DNA of 64,000 bases. Origin: JAFDZV01 sp035549015 (GTDB lineage Bacteria > Bacteroidota > Ignavibacteria > OLB7). The DNA lies in contig DASZRW010000090.1 of the NCBI GenBank assembly GCA_035549015.1, positions 14,310-78,309 on the forward strand, given 5' to 3'. Position numbers and translations under genes: made by a program. The first letter of the stretch is position 1; each line of letters opens with the position of its first letter. Shown here in pieces: positions 25,462 to 33,380 of this stretch. Under the pieces are notes generated by a model. It was not told the DNA's origin, made no database searches, and saw only the letters and a program-made list of their open reading frames with translations.

Positions 25462-25818
25462 CTTCTGAGACGTATCCTTCCTGAATTCCGCGCCGGACTG
25501 CGCCCGCTCCAATAGCTTCTGCGCGCTGTCCAGCATCTTCCGAAGGTTCTCCGGCTCATCGCTGAGATCGACGATGTTCTGCATCAGATCGTGCCGGTCA
25601 TCGAAACCGAAGGACCGTGCAACGCTGTCCATTGCCTTCACCATCCTTACCGAGTCATGACGGTAGATGTTCTTCGTGATCATGATCTCGGCATATGCCG
25701 ATGCAATTGTCTGGCGCTCGGTGTCCGAGGTGGTATGCGAGCAGGCGGCGCAGGTGGTTCCAATGCAGATTGCTAGCATGACTCGTAGTGCGATACCGGT
25801 CATCGTCCTATTGTGCAA
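25453..25818 (-). CDS. small putative lipoprotein, DUF4296-like
   Basis: This is a 121-residue protein with a type II-like signal peptide: a short basic start, a hydrophobic stretch, then TTCAAC before HTTSDTERQ. The mature part is helical (IASAYAEIMITKNIYRHDSVRMVKAMDSVARSFG) and resembles DUF4296 lipoproteins of Bacteroidota, by eye only. The start is TTG at 25818: GGAGGTGATC, a full match to the 16S rRNA 3' end, lies just upstream, and the start overlaps the end of the preceding gene by 11 bases. An ATG five codons later is badly spaced. Last gene of a three-gene minus-strand operon. Function unknown. Confidence 0.65.
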   Translation of the reverse strand: MHNRTMTGIALRVMLAICIGTTCAACSHTTSDTERQTIASAYAEIMITKNIYRHDSVRMVKAMDSVARSFGFDDRHDLMQNIVDLSDEPENLRKMLDSAQKLLERAQSGAEFRKDTSQKKK

Positions 25819-26326
25819 GGATCACCTCCAGCCGCTTAGCAAAGGATTCCACCTGGGCGCTCGTCCCCGTACCGAAGGCAACATGTTCAACAATGCCGGA
25901 CTTGTTGGCGATCACGAGATTGGTGACATCCTCCTGCATGTTGAACGCCTTGATCAGAACGCCATCCCAATCCATGAGCACGGAGTAGTTGAACTCGTCG
26001 CGAAACCTGCCCCGAATGAGACCCTTGAGAAATCCGGGAACGGACTGTACGTCCGCAACCGGAACGAAGCGTACGGGGGAGTTTCGGAAGCGTGCCAGGA
26101 GTGGCGTGGTCCAGTTTCCGCTGTACTCGTAGCCGCTTCGATCGCTGAGCACGTAGACGGTAACGCCGCCACGGAACATCGATGCATTCCATGGATGCTC
26201 GAACTGATCATCGATCACAAACTCCGGCACGTGTGTGCCGATAATCGAATGAGCCGGCGTAACCGCATGCAGCGCTACAGTGCATGATGCAAGAATCAGA
26301 AGTGGGAGAAGATGAGGAAGGCGCAT
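25808..26326 (-). CDS. YtfJ-like thioredoxin-fold envelope protein without CXXC
   Basis: This is a 172-residue exported protein. The start at 26326 has AGAAGGT 3 bases upstream; the open frame extends further without support. The N-terminus MRLPHLLPLLILASC contains a possible lipobox (LASC), but an A-x-A site lies just after, so lipoprotein or soluble periplasmic form is undecided. The body has the strand/helix pattern of a peroxiredoxin-like fold (VTVYVLSDRSG, YSVLMDWDGVLIKAFNM, NLVIANKSGIVEHVAFG) and resembles YtfJ; no CXXC redox pair is seen. Role unknown. It starts 1 base after the upstream gene ends, so it is operonic. Confidence 0.6.
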   Translation of the reverse strand: MRLPHLLPLLILASCTVALHAVTPAHSIIGTHVPEFVIDDQFEHPWNASMFRGGVTVYVLSDRSGYEYSGNWTTPLLARFRNSPVRFVPVADVQSVPGFLKGLIRGRFRDEFNYSVLMDWDGVLIKAFNMQEDVTNLVIANKSGIVEHVAFGTGTSAQVESFAKRLEVILAQ

Positions 26327-26327
26327 G

Positions 26328-26819
26328 CTACCTTCTGTGTTTTTTCTTGTGTTGTTTCGGATTGGGTGTTGCTGGCGTAGCGGGCGGGGGCTGAACCGGT
26401 TGCAGAGATGCATGGAGGGAGTCGGGAGGGGCTGCCGCTTCCTTTGGATCCGCCTTCGGATCCGCTTTCCTGATCGTGAGCCGAAGCGGTGCGTCGGGAT
26501 TTCGATTGGTATACACGTCGACGGTAATCGGCTGCAATGCCGATACCTTGTTGCTGGTTACTGCCACGTAGATATCGCCCGGTTCATTTTTCAGACAGAG
26601 CGTTCGTTGCACCGTGACGAGAATGCAGCCGCAACTGGGTTGCGCGCGCGTGATCACCACAATGCTGTCGCTCTCGTTGATCACCTTGAGCCGAAAATTT
26701 TCGTACTTCGAAGTATCGGAGACAACGTAGTCCGTGATGCTGAGGCGGGGCATCGGCTGAGCCTGCATCGATAACGTGGTTAGAATGATGGAGGCAGCCA
26801 GCGAGAGCAGAGGTATCAT
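26328..26819 (-). CDS. DUF1573-like exported protein with Pro/Lys-rich tail
   Basis: This is a 163-residue exported protein. The ATG at 26819 begins a signal peptide (MIPLLSLAASIILTTLSMQAQ); the 47 upstream codons are not credible. The mature part is an Ig-like beta domain of DUF1573 type: the F-x-V-N-E-S-D-S-x-V-V-I strand, then PSCGC, the family's hallmark Cys pair. The last 45 residues are Pro/Ala-rich and end KQHKKKHRR, unusual for the family and perhaps for contact with anionic envelope polymers. First gene of the minus-strand trio. Function unknown. Confidence 0.7.
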   Translation of the reverse strand: MIPLLSLAASIILTTLSMQAQPMPRLSITDYVVSDTSKYENFRLKVINESDSIVVITRAQPSCGCILVTVQRTLCLKNEPGDIYVAVTSNKVSALQPITVDVYTNRNPDAPLRLTIRKADPKADPKEAAAPPDSLHASLQPVQPPPATPATPNPKQHKKKHRR

Positions 26820-27228
26820 ATCGATGAATATCCGCAAAGGTATGTGTATGCTGCAAGCGCAATGCGTGAATCGGGCCTGACAGGGTATGACGCCCGGGCT
26901 TCCGAGTGATTGGCATGTGAGGATGGATGCATGAACCACCTCAACGCATTTTCGCTGCATCGGCCGGTGTCATACGGAGACCGGGCGTTCCGGTGCAGAC
27001 ATGGAGGCCGTTGAGTTCCAGACGCCGGCGGGCATCCCCGGTTTATCACGGCATTCTCTTCGAAGCGGCCCATGGAGAATCGTTGAAGAGCACGGCTGGT
27101 AACGAGCGTTATCGGCGACGGCCGCGCGCGGCGATTCGGCGCCGTTGGGTGGTATCTTGCAGTGCTCCGATGCGCGGTGCACTCAACGCTGGCACTCACG
27201 CCGTCGCAGAGCAGAGAAATGACGTACG
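26820..27228. other. divergent intergenic region before mnmE
   Basis: This 409-base gap separates the minus-strand envelope operon from mnmE. TATCTTGC (27153-27160) could be a -7 element for mnmE, about 70 bases upstream, but lacks a TTG at the proper distance. No credible gene seen. Confidence 0.4.
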
Positions 27229-28578
27229 ATGTATTCTGATGATACGATTGTAGCACGAGCCACACCGCTTGGAACGGCGGGCATTGCAGTGATCCGCATG
27301 AGCGGGCCGGCTGCGCTTGCCATCGCATCCGGTCTGTTTCGTCCCGCCGGCTATGCATCGCTGGGGGACGTCCCGGTCCGGTTCATCGCCAACGGCATCA
27401 TGGAGAACGATGGGGAGATCGTTGATCAATGTCTCGCCGTCCGATTCCGCGCGCCGCACTCGTTCACCGGTGAAGACGTTGTAGAGTTCCATCTGCACGG
27501 CACCATGCTGATCGCCGACCGCGTTGTCGGGCTCTGTGTTTCGCGTGGCGCACGCGTGGCAACCCAGGGCGAGTTTACGCGCCGCGCCTTCCTGAACGGG
27601 AAGATCGATCTCACACAGGTGGAAGCCTTGGCGGACGTACTTGCCTCGGAGTCAGAGCAGGCGCTGTACGTTGCGCAACGCCAGCTCCATGGCGAGCTTC
27701 GGCGGCGCCTGGATGAATTTCGCGAGCGGGTGATTCATCTGCTGGCGCTCCTTGAGTTGGAACTGGACTTTGTCGAGGAACGCTATCGATTCGCATCGAC
27801 CGAAGAGGTCACCAGCCTGCTGGATGAATTGCGGGCCTTCGTTGACGGATTGCTCGCAAGCTACAACGCCGGCAACCGGCTGCGGCACGGCCCACGGATT
27901 CTTCTGCTGGGGCGTCCGAACGCCGGCAAGTCCAGCCTGTTCAATGCCCTGGTTGGTTATGGACGAGCGCTTGTCAGTCCTGTGGAGGGAACCACGCGGG
28001 ACTATCTCGAGGAGAGAATTGCACACGGCGGCGTTCAGTTTCGTCTGGTGGATACGGCGGGGCTCCGGCAGACGGCCGACCTGATCGAGGCTGAAGGTGT
28101 GGAGCGCGCGCGTGATCTCATCGCCACGGCCGATCACGCCTTCTATCTGATCGATAGCTCGCGTACCGAATCCGCAGCTGAAGAGCTTCTCCTTGTGGAG
28201 CGTATGCGGGGCGAATTCCCTTATACGTCGTTCGTTGTTGTGGCGACGAAATGCGATCAACTGCGTCGATCGGTAGATGGTGCAATTCCCTGCTCGGTCC
28301 ACGATCGGTCCACAATCATCGAGCTGCTCGATGTACTCGTTGGGGATTACACCCAAAACCTTTCGGAAGTCGTCGCGCTCGTGAACGAGCGACAGTTCCA
28401 CCTGCTTGAAACCGTGCGTCGGCATCTTTCCGAGATGGAGTATCGGTCCACGTCCGATACGGAACTCCTTTCGGCGGATCTCCGGACCCTTCTTGCTCCC
28501 ATTGCAGAGCTTACGGGGAACGCGGTTGGGGACGATGTACTGAACAAGCTCTTTTCGAGCTTCTGCATCGGCAAGTAA
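27229..28578 (+). CDS. mnmE: tRNA uridine-5-carboxymethylaminomethyl modification GTPase MnmE
   Basis: The 449-residue MnmE forms a complex with MnmG and modifies the wobble uridine of several tRNAs using a folate derivative and GTP. The N-terminal folate-binding domain (1-120) starts DDTIVARATPLGTAGIAVIRMSG. A helical domain is followed by the inserted G domain, with GRPNAGKS (228-235), the G2 TTRDY, and DTAGLR. The C-terminal CIGK motif, with its essential Cys446, is intact. Complete. It is followed after 129 bases by its partner mnmG, with a parS-like site in the gap. Confidence 0.96.
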   Translation: MYSDDTIVARATPLGTAGIAVIRMSGPAALAIASGLFRPAGYASLGDVPVRFIANGIMENDGEIVDQCLAVRFRAPHSFTGEDVVEFHLHGTMLIADRVVGLCVSRGARVATQGEFTRRAFLNGKIDLTQVEALADVLASESEQALYVAQRQLHGELRRRLDEFRERVIHLLALLELELDFVEERYRFASTEEVTSLLDELRAFVDGLLASYNAGNRLRHGPRILLLGRPNAGKSSLFNALVGYGRALVSPVEGTTRDYLEERIAHGGVQFRLVDTAGLRQTADLIEAEGVERARDLIATADHAFYLIDSSRTESAAEELLLVERMRGEFPYTSFVVVATKCDQLRRSVDGAIPCSVHDRSTIIELLDVLVGDYTQNLSEVVALVNERQFHLLETVRRHLSEMEYRSTSDTELLSADLRTLLAPIAELTGNAVGDDVLNKLFSSFCIGK

Positions 28579-28654
28579 GAATTCCGAAGTGCTGCCCATT
28601 ATCGGGCGAATATCCGGCGAGCGCGGCCGATGGTGGAGAGGATGGAGGGAATGA

Positions 28655-28670
28655 TGTTCCACGTGGAACA
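28655..28670. promoter_or_regulatory. parS: parS-like ParB-binding site
   Basis: TGTTCCACGTGGAACA is a perfect 16-bp palindrome in the mnmE-mnmG gap. It differs from the conserved bacterial parS (TGTTTCACGTGAAACA) at one symmetrical pair of positions, and this variant is known in other phyla. parA and parB are not in the window. Confidence 0.75.
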
Positions 28671-28707
28671 TTCTGCATAGATGAAAGCTGAACATGGTAT
28701 CTGAACG

Positions 28708-30540
28708 TTGAAGCAGTACGACGTCATAGTAATCGGCGGTGGACACGCCGGGATCGAGGCTTCATCGGCGGCAGCGCGGATGGGGTGCCTGACGGCGCTT
28801 ATCACCGCGGATGTCGATGCCATCGGCCGGCTCTCCTGCAATCCCGCTGTTGGAGGAATGGCGAAGGGGCAACTCGTCTGTGAGATCGATGCACTGGGGG
28901 GGGAGATGGCTCGTCTGGCCGATCGCTCCGGTATCCAGTTCAAGATGCTCGGCCGCTCGAAAGGACCGGCGATGTGGTCTCCCCGTTCTCAGAACGACAA
29001 GGATCGTTACCCCCAGTATGCCCAGGAGCGGCTGCGGGAGATTCCCGGGCTGGAGATTATTGCCGGTCTGGTGGAGGATGTCCGGTTGGAAGATGGCGCG
29101 GTTGGGGGAGTTCGTCTCGCGGATGGACGCGCTCTCGCCTGCAAGACCATCGTGGTCTGCTCCGGGACGTTTCTCTGCGGCCGGATGCATACCGGGGAGA
29201 TCCAGACCGCCGGTGGCAGGGTGGGGGAGTCCTCCGTGGAGCATCTGAGCGGTTCGCTGCGTGATGTCGGTTTCGTTACCGGCAGGCTCAAGACAGGAAC
29301 GCCTCCACGAGTGGATGCCGCTACGGTGGATTTTTCGCTCTGCCAGCCCGACAGTGGCGATCCCGAGCCTCTACCATTCTCACAGTCCACTCCGTCCGTA
29401 CGGAACAGCATTGCCTGCTATCTCACTGCGACCAGCGAGGCCACACACCGGATTCTGAGAACCGGATTCGACCGGTCGCCGATGTTTACCGGCAGGATCA
29501 CCGGTATCGGTCCGCGCTACTGTCCGTCGATCGAGGACAAGATCCATCGCTTCTCCGAGAAGGAGAGCCATCAGATCTTCCTGGAGCCGGAGGGAGTGGA
29601 GACGAACTCGGTCTATGTGAACGGTTTCTCCACATCGTTGCCGCACGATGTGCAGCTCCTTGGGCTGCGTTCGATTCCGCCGCTCGAGCGATGTGAAGTC
29701 CTTCGGTACGGGTATGCGGTTGAGTACGACTACTTTCCATCGTATCAGCTTCATCTCTGGCTGGAGAGCCGGCGTGTGCGTGGACTCTTCTTTGCCGGAC
29801 AGGTGAATGGAACGTCCGGCTACGAGGAGGCAGCAGCTCAGGGATTGCTTGCCGGAATCAACGCCGCTCTCTCCGTGCGAGGGGAGGAGCCGTTGATTAT
29901 CGATCGCTCGCAAGGATATATTGGGGTGTTGATTGATGACCTCGTGAACCTGACCATCCTCGAACCATACAGGATGTTCACATCACGTGCAGAGTATCGC
30001 CTCCTTCTCCGCCGCGACAATGCCGATCTCCGGCTTACAGATATCGGGAATCGCCTGGGGCTGGTAACCGGCGATCAATATGCCCGAATGGCTGCGAAGC
30101 GGGAGGGAATGGAGGAGGCGCGCGACATTCTGCAGAAGATCGCCTTGAAAGCAGGAGAAGATGTGGCGGCGGAGGATCGCTACGTAAAGGGGTGGCAGTA
30201 TCTGAAACGCCCGGAAGTTACGCTGGCGGATCTGCTCCCTCTGCTCCCGGAACATGACCGGCTTCAGCAATTGCTTGCCAATCGGGATGTCGCGGAGCAG
30301 ATGGAGATCCAGGCGAAGTATGAAGGGTATGTCAGGCGGCAGCTGGAGGAGGTGGAGCGTTTCGCGGCATCGGAGAACGTGCTGATTCCCGAAGCGATCG
30401 ACTACAGGCGGATCCAGTCCCTTTCCTCCGAGGCTCGGGAGAAGCTGTCGCAGGTTCGCCCCCGCTCGCTCGGCCAGGCATCACGGATCGCCGGCGTAAG
30501 CCGTTCCGACGTCTCGGTTCTCTCCCTCTACATTCGCTGA
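28708..30540 (+). CDS. mnmG: tRNA uridine-5-carboxymethylaminomethyl modification enzyme MnmG
   Basis: The 610-residue FAD enzyme (GidA) partners MnmE in wobble-uridine modification. The Rossmann motif GGGHAG (10-15) is followed by EASSAAARMG. Also present are the family signatures NPAVGGMAKGQLVCEIDALGG, GRLKTGTPPR and GQVNGTSGYEEAAAQG. The C-terminal helical domain is complete, with EYRLLLRRDNADLRLT. The start codon is TTG (28708), the first available since an in-frame stop lies two codons before; no good ribosome site is visible. Two parS-like sites lie on either side of the gene. Confidence 0.96.
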   Translation: MKQYDVIVIGGGHAGIEASSAAARMGCLTALITADVDAIGRLSCNPAVGGMAKGQLVCEIDALGGEMARLADRSGIQFKMLGRSKGPAMWSPRSQNDKDRYPQYAQERLREIPGLEIIAGLVEDVRLEDGAVGGVRLADGRALACKTIVVCSGTFLCGRMHTGEIQTAGGRVGESSVEHLSGSLRDVGFVTGRLKTGTPPRVDAATVDFSLCQPDSGDPEPLPFSQSTPSVRNSIACYLTATSEATHRILRTGFDRSPMFTGRITGIGPRYCPSIEDKIHRFSEKESHQIFLEPEGVETNSVYVNGFSTSLPHDVQLLGLRSIPPLERCEVLRYGYAVEYDYFPSYQLHLWLESRRVRGLFFAGQVNGTSGYEEAAAQGLLAGINAALSVRGEEPLIIDRSQGYIGVLIDDLVNLTILEPYRMFTSRAEYRLLLRRDNADLRLTDIGNRLGLVTGDQYARMAAKREGMEEARDILQKIALKAGEDVAAEDRYVKGWQYLKRPEVTLADLLPLLPEHDRLQQLLANRDVAEQMEIQAKYEGYVRRQLEEVERFAASENVLIPEAIDYRRIQSLSSEAREKLSQVRPRSLGQASRIAGVSRSDVSVLSLYIR

Positions 30541-30571
30541 TATACGAGAGGGGAGATCTCCGCCGTGAAAA

Positions 30572-30587
30572 TGTTCCACGTGAAACA
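30572..30587. promoter_or_regulatory. parS: second parS-like ParB-binding site
   Basis: TGTTCCACGTGAAACA differs from the canonical parS at one position only. It lies 31 bases after the mnmG stop and 1.9 kb from the first site. Confidence 0.75.
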
Positions 30588-30646
30588 TGGCGCACATGGT
30601 TCATGTGCAGGTATTCACGAAAGTCTTCGAAGACAGATCATACACC

Positions 30647-31561
30647 ATGGGGAAGCAAAGTGTCCGTCTCATGCTGGTTGGGGCCGATGGAGGCCTGGGG
30701 AGCGTGGTGCGGGATATCGTTGGCAATGAAACGGATTGGGCGCTGATCCAGGTCGGCCGGCGCACGGTTCACCGTGAAGGAGTGGAGGAGGAGTTCGACA
30801 GCGCCAGCCGGGCGGCATGGCGATCGTTGTTCGACTCGCCCGACTGGCGTCCCACCGTTGTGGTGAATGCTGCCGCGATGACCAATGTCGATGCCTGCGA
30901 GACAGCCCGGCCGGAGGCATGGCGAAGTAACGTCACGCTGGTGGAGAACATCGCCGCCGAGTGCAAGCGCCATGCATGCAAGCTGATTCAGATCTCCAGC
31001 GACTATATCTTCGACGGCGCCGCCGGACCCTATGGCGAACATGCCACGCCGAACCCGATCAACTACTACGGCAAGACCAAGCTGGCCGCGGAGAATGCGT
31101 GCATCGGCGCGGAGATCAATCATGCCATCATCCGGACGATGTGGTTGTACGGTGAGGGGCGCCGCGGGAAACCGTCGTTCGTGTCGTGGCTTGTCGATAC
31201 GCTCTCGGCGCGGAAAACCGCATCGGTGGTGACGGATGAAATAGGCAATCCTACGCTGTACGACGATGTGGCCTACGGGATCATCAAGATCATCGAGCGG
31301 GATTACAGCGGAACATTGAACATTGCCGGGCCTGATCTGGTGTCACGCTGGGAGTTTGCGCAGACCGTTGCCCGTATCTATAACCTCGATGCCGGCCTGC
31401 TGAACCCAGTCCAGTCCGGCGACCTGAAGCGTGCCGCCCGCCGCCCGCTCCGCTCGGGGCTGATATCCTTCCACGTCCAGACGCTCCTGGGGCTGCGGCT
31501 CACGTCGCTGGCAGACGGGCTGGGAACCTGCCGGGTTATCGAGCTCAGAATGGCGAGATAA
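30647..31561 (+). CDS. RmlD-like NAD(P)-dependent sugar-nucleotide reductase
   Basis: This is a 304-residue extended-SDR protein of the RmlD_sub_bind family, whose type member reduces dTDP-4-keto-rhamnose. The N-terminal glycine motif is modified (LMLVGADGGLGSVV). Conserved segments are VVNAAAMTNVDACE, ISSDYIFDGAAGPYGEHATPNPINYYGKTKLAAE with the catalytic YxxxK, and IRTMWLYG. The start at 30647 is preferred because the upstream part of the frame overlaps the parS-like site and looks non-coding. No rmlABC genes are nearby, so the substrate is open. The C-terminus (RAARRPLRSGLIS) matches the family. Confidence 0.75.
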   Translation: MGKQSVRLMLVGADGGLGSVVRDIVGNETDWALIQVGRRTVHREGVEEEFDSASRAAWRSLFDSPDWRPTVVVNAAAMTNVDACETARPEAWRSNVTLVENIAAECKRHACKLIQISSDYIFDGAAGPYGEHATPNPINYYGKTKLAAENACIGAEINHAIIRTMWLYGEGRRGKPSFVSWLVDTLSARKTASVVTDEIGNPTLYDDVAYGIIKIIERDYSGTLNIAGPDLVSRWEFAQTVARIYNLDAGLLNPVQSGDLKRAARRPLRSGLISFHVQTLLGLRLTSLADGLGTCRVIELRMAR

Positions 31562-31713
31562 TAATCACCTAATATTTTAGAGCGCCAGCCGGGTGGTAGT
31601 CGCGCGCTGCAATCCCGGCAACGGCAAACGCGACGTGAGCGCCCGCAGGAGATAGGCAACCCCGGATGGCGATGGGCGAAGATGTCTTCCGATAGAATCC
31701 TTCCTGAATCTCG

Positions 31714-32481
31714 ATGAAGATCACATTTCTCGGCAGCGGAACATCCTCCGGCGTCCCCTCGATCGGGTGCCGGTGCGCTACGTGCCGGTCCACGGACATG
31801 CGCGACAAGCGCCTGCGCCCTTCGATCTGGCTGGAGGATGAGGAGTGGAGTGTGATCATCGATACCTCCAGTGACTTCCGGCAGCAGTGCCTGCGTGCCC
31901 GCATCGAGCGGCTGGACGCCGTAGTGTACACGCATCATCACTTCGATCACATCGCCGGCTTCGACGATCTGCGGGCGTATAATTTCCTTGCGCGGCGCCC
32001 GATACCGATCTACGTTATGCCTGAAACGCTGGCGAATCTGAAGACTGTATTTTCCTATGCGTTCGGAACGCAAACGAACACCGGCACCAGTGTCCCCCTT
32101 GTTGACGTGAATGAGATTCTCAACGAACCTTTTGTCGTTGCCGGCGTTGAATGGGTTCCGTTGGAGCTGTCACATGGGAAGATGCGCGTCAACGGTTATC
32201 GTGTTGGTTCGTTTGCGTACTGTACCGATTGCAACGCGGTTACGCCCGAAGCAATGGAGCGGCTCTCCGGTGTGGATGTGCTGGTGCTCGATGCGCTTCG
32301 CATCTCTCCGCATCCAACCCATTTCAACCTGGAGGAAGCGATCGCGATGGCTCAGTGCATCGGAGCGCGCGCGACATACTTCACCCACATAGCCCATGAA
32401 ATACGGCACGCGGAGGTGGAGGCACTTCTGCCGCCGCAGATCTATCTGGCCTATGATGGTCTTCAGCTGGCTCTCGAATGA
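31714..32481 (+). CDS. PhnP-like metallo-beta-lactamase-fold phosphodiesterase
   Basis: This 255-residue protein has the MBL-fold signature HHHFDH (74-79). The N-terminal FLGSGTSSGVPSIGCRCATC provides Cys19, Cys21 and Cys24. In PhnP three similarly spaced Cys and a distal His bind a structural zinc, so the resemblance is close. The family cleaves cyclic phosphodiesters; PhnP acts on ribosyl 1,2-cyclic phosphate in phosphonate breakdown. No phn genes are in the window, so the substrate is unknown. Related proteins are common in Bacteroidota as stand-alone genes. Confidence 0.8.
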   Translation: MKITFLGSGTSSGVPSIGCRCATCRSTDMRDKRLRPSIWLEDEEWSVIIDTSSDFRQQCLRARIERLDAVVYTHHHFDHIAGFDDLRAYNFLARRPIPIYVMPETLANLKTVFSYAFGTQTNTGTSVPLVDVNEILNEPFVVAGVEWVPLELSHGKMRVNGYRVGSFAYCTDCNAVTPEAMERLSGVDVLVLDALRISPHPTHFNLEEAIAMAQCIGARATYFTHIAHEIRHAEVEALLPPQIYLAYDGLQLALE

Positions 32482-32692
32482 CGCCGGGCGCTGCGTCGGA
32501 AGAACCATGCGCCGGCCGGTATGATATCAGAGGTGTGGCGGATCGTTGCGGACGACGATGACGGTTGAGACATCCCCGGTGAGGCAGATCCCGTAGCAGA
32601 AGGGAACTGTGAGTGATGAGTCCTTGCCTCTCCATCCTGTTCATCAGGCAGGGGAGTTTATCCGGCCGAATGTCCGGGAACGTTGTGGAGCT

Positions 32693-32723
32693 TGCGCGAC
32701 GATTTGAAAGGTGCTAACATTGC
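32693..32723 (+). promoter_or_regulatory. Bacteroidota-type promoter candidate for the 32749 gene
   Basis: TTG (32693-32695), 20 bases, then TAACATTG (32716-32723), 25 bases before the ATG. Confidence 0.5.
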
Positions 32724-32748
32724 AGCTTGGATTATGGGGTAGGTTACT

Positions 32749-33186
32749 ATGATCAAGAACACACCGGCAATTCGAACCCTCGGATTGGGCACCCTGTTTC
32801 TTGCGTTGTTGATGACGACGGGCGCAGCTGTCGTGGCGATGCAGGGCGTGTTCAATTACGTCAAGGTGAGCCCTCAGGGGGATGAGATCTCGGTTCAATG
32901 GCAGAGTGCCAACGAAAGCGGTATTCAGAGCTACGAGATTGAACGAAGCAGCGAGGACGTGTCCGACTTCCGCCGCCTCAGTCGCATCGACGCCCGTGGA
33001 AACGGAAGCACATACGTCTACGTGGATGATGGAGCATTCTACAAGACGAACAGCAGCAAACGGTTTACCTATCGTGTGAAGGCCGTTGGGAGCTCGGTGC
33101 AGCAGTATTCCCCCACGGTAACTATCTCGCACGACGTTTCCGGTGTCCGGAAGTCATGGGGAATGATCAAGGAGCTCTTCCGCTGA
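32749..33186 (+). CDS. small exported fibronectin-III-like protein
   Basis: This is a 145-residue protein with an N-terminal signal or anchor segment (TLGLGTLFLALLMTTGAAVVA) and a single fibronectin-III-like domain (ISVQWQSANESGIQSYEIERSSEDVSDFRRL, then FTYRVKAVG). Such IQSYEIERS domains occur in Bacteroidota extracellular proteins just before sorting tails, but here there is no tail. It has its own promoter candidate and a strong terminator, so it is a single-gene unit. Function unknown. Confidence 0.75.
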   Translation: MIKNTPAIRTLGLGTLFLALLMTTGAAVVAMQGVFNYVKVSPQGDEISVQWQSANESGIQSYEIERSSEDVSDFRRLSRIDARGNGSTYVYVDDGAFYKTNSSKRFTYRVKAVGSSVQQYSPTVTISHDVSGVRKSWGMIKELFR

Positions 33187-33240
33187 CACCACGCCCCAAC
33201 CACTGACGGTTGCCTTCGGCAACACCCGGCAGAATTGTAA

Positions 33241-33280
33241 CGCACAAGTCTCAGAAAGCGAGATTTGTGCGTTTTTCTTT
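33241..33280 (+). terminator. Rho-independent terminator after the 32749 gene
   Basis: CGCACAAGTCTC (33241-33252) pairs with GAGATTTGTGCG (33260-33271), 12 bp with one G-T pair, 7-base loop, followed by TTTTTCTTT. Confidence 0.9.
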
Positions 33281-33332
33281 GGGGTGTCGTTAAAGTAGGA
33301 TGTTAAATGATTGGTGGTATGCGAATGAATGC

Positions 33333-33363
33333 TTGTGTAATACAACCTTCAAGTGTAAGTTTA
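33333..33363 (+). promoter_or_regulatory. Bacteroidota-type promoter candidate for the TPR-barrel operon
   Basis: TTG (33333-33335), 20 bases, then TAAGTTTA (33356-33363), in an A+T-rich stretch. The element ends 17 bases before the ATG at 33381, so the transcript would have a very short leader. Confidence 0.45.
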
Positions 33364-33380
33364 AGGTAAAGAAGCCCTTG

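Noticed and set aside
26820..27228. Possible small gene upstream of mnmE
   Set aside because: Open frames here lack ribosome sites and resemble no family; the DUF1573-like start at 26819 explains the upstream extension.
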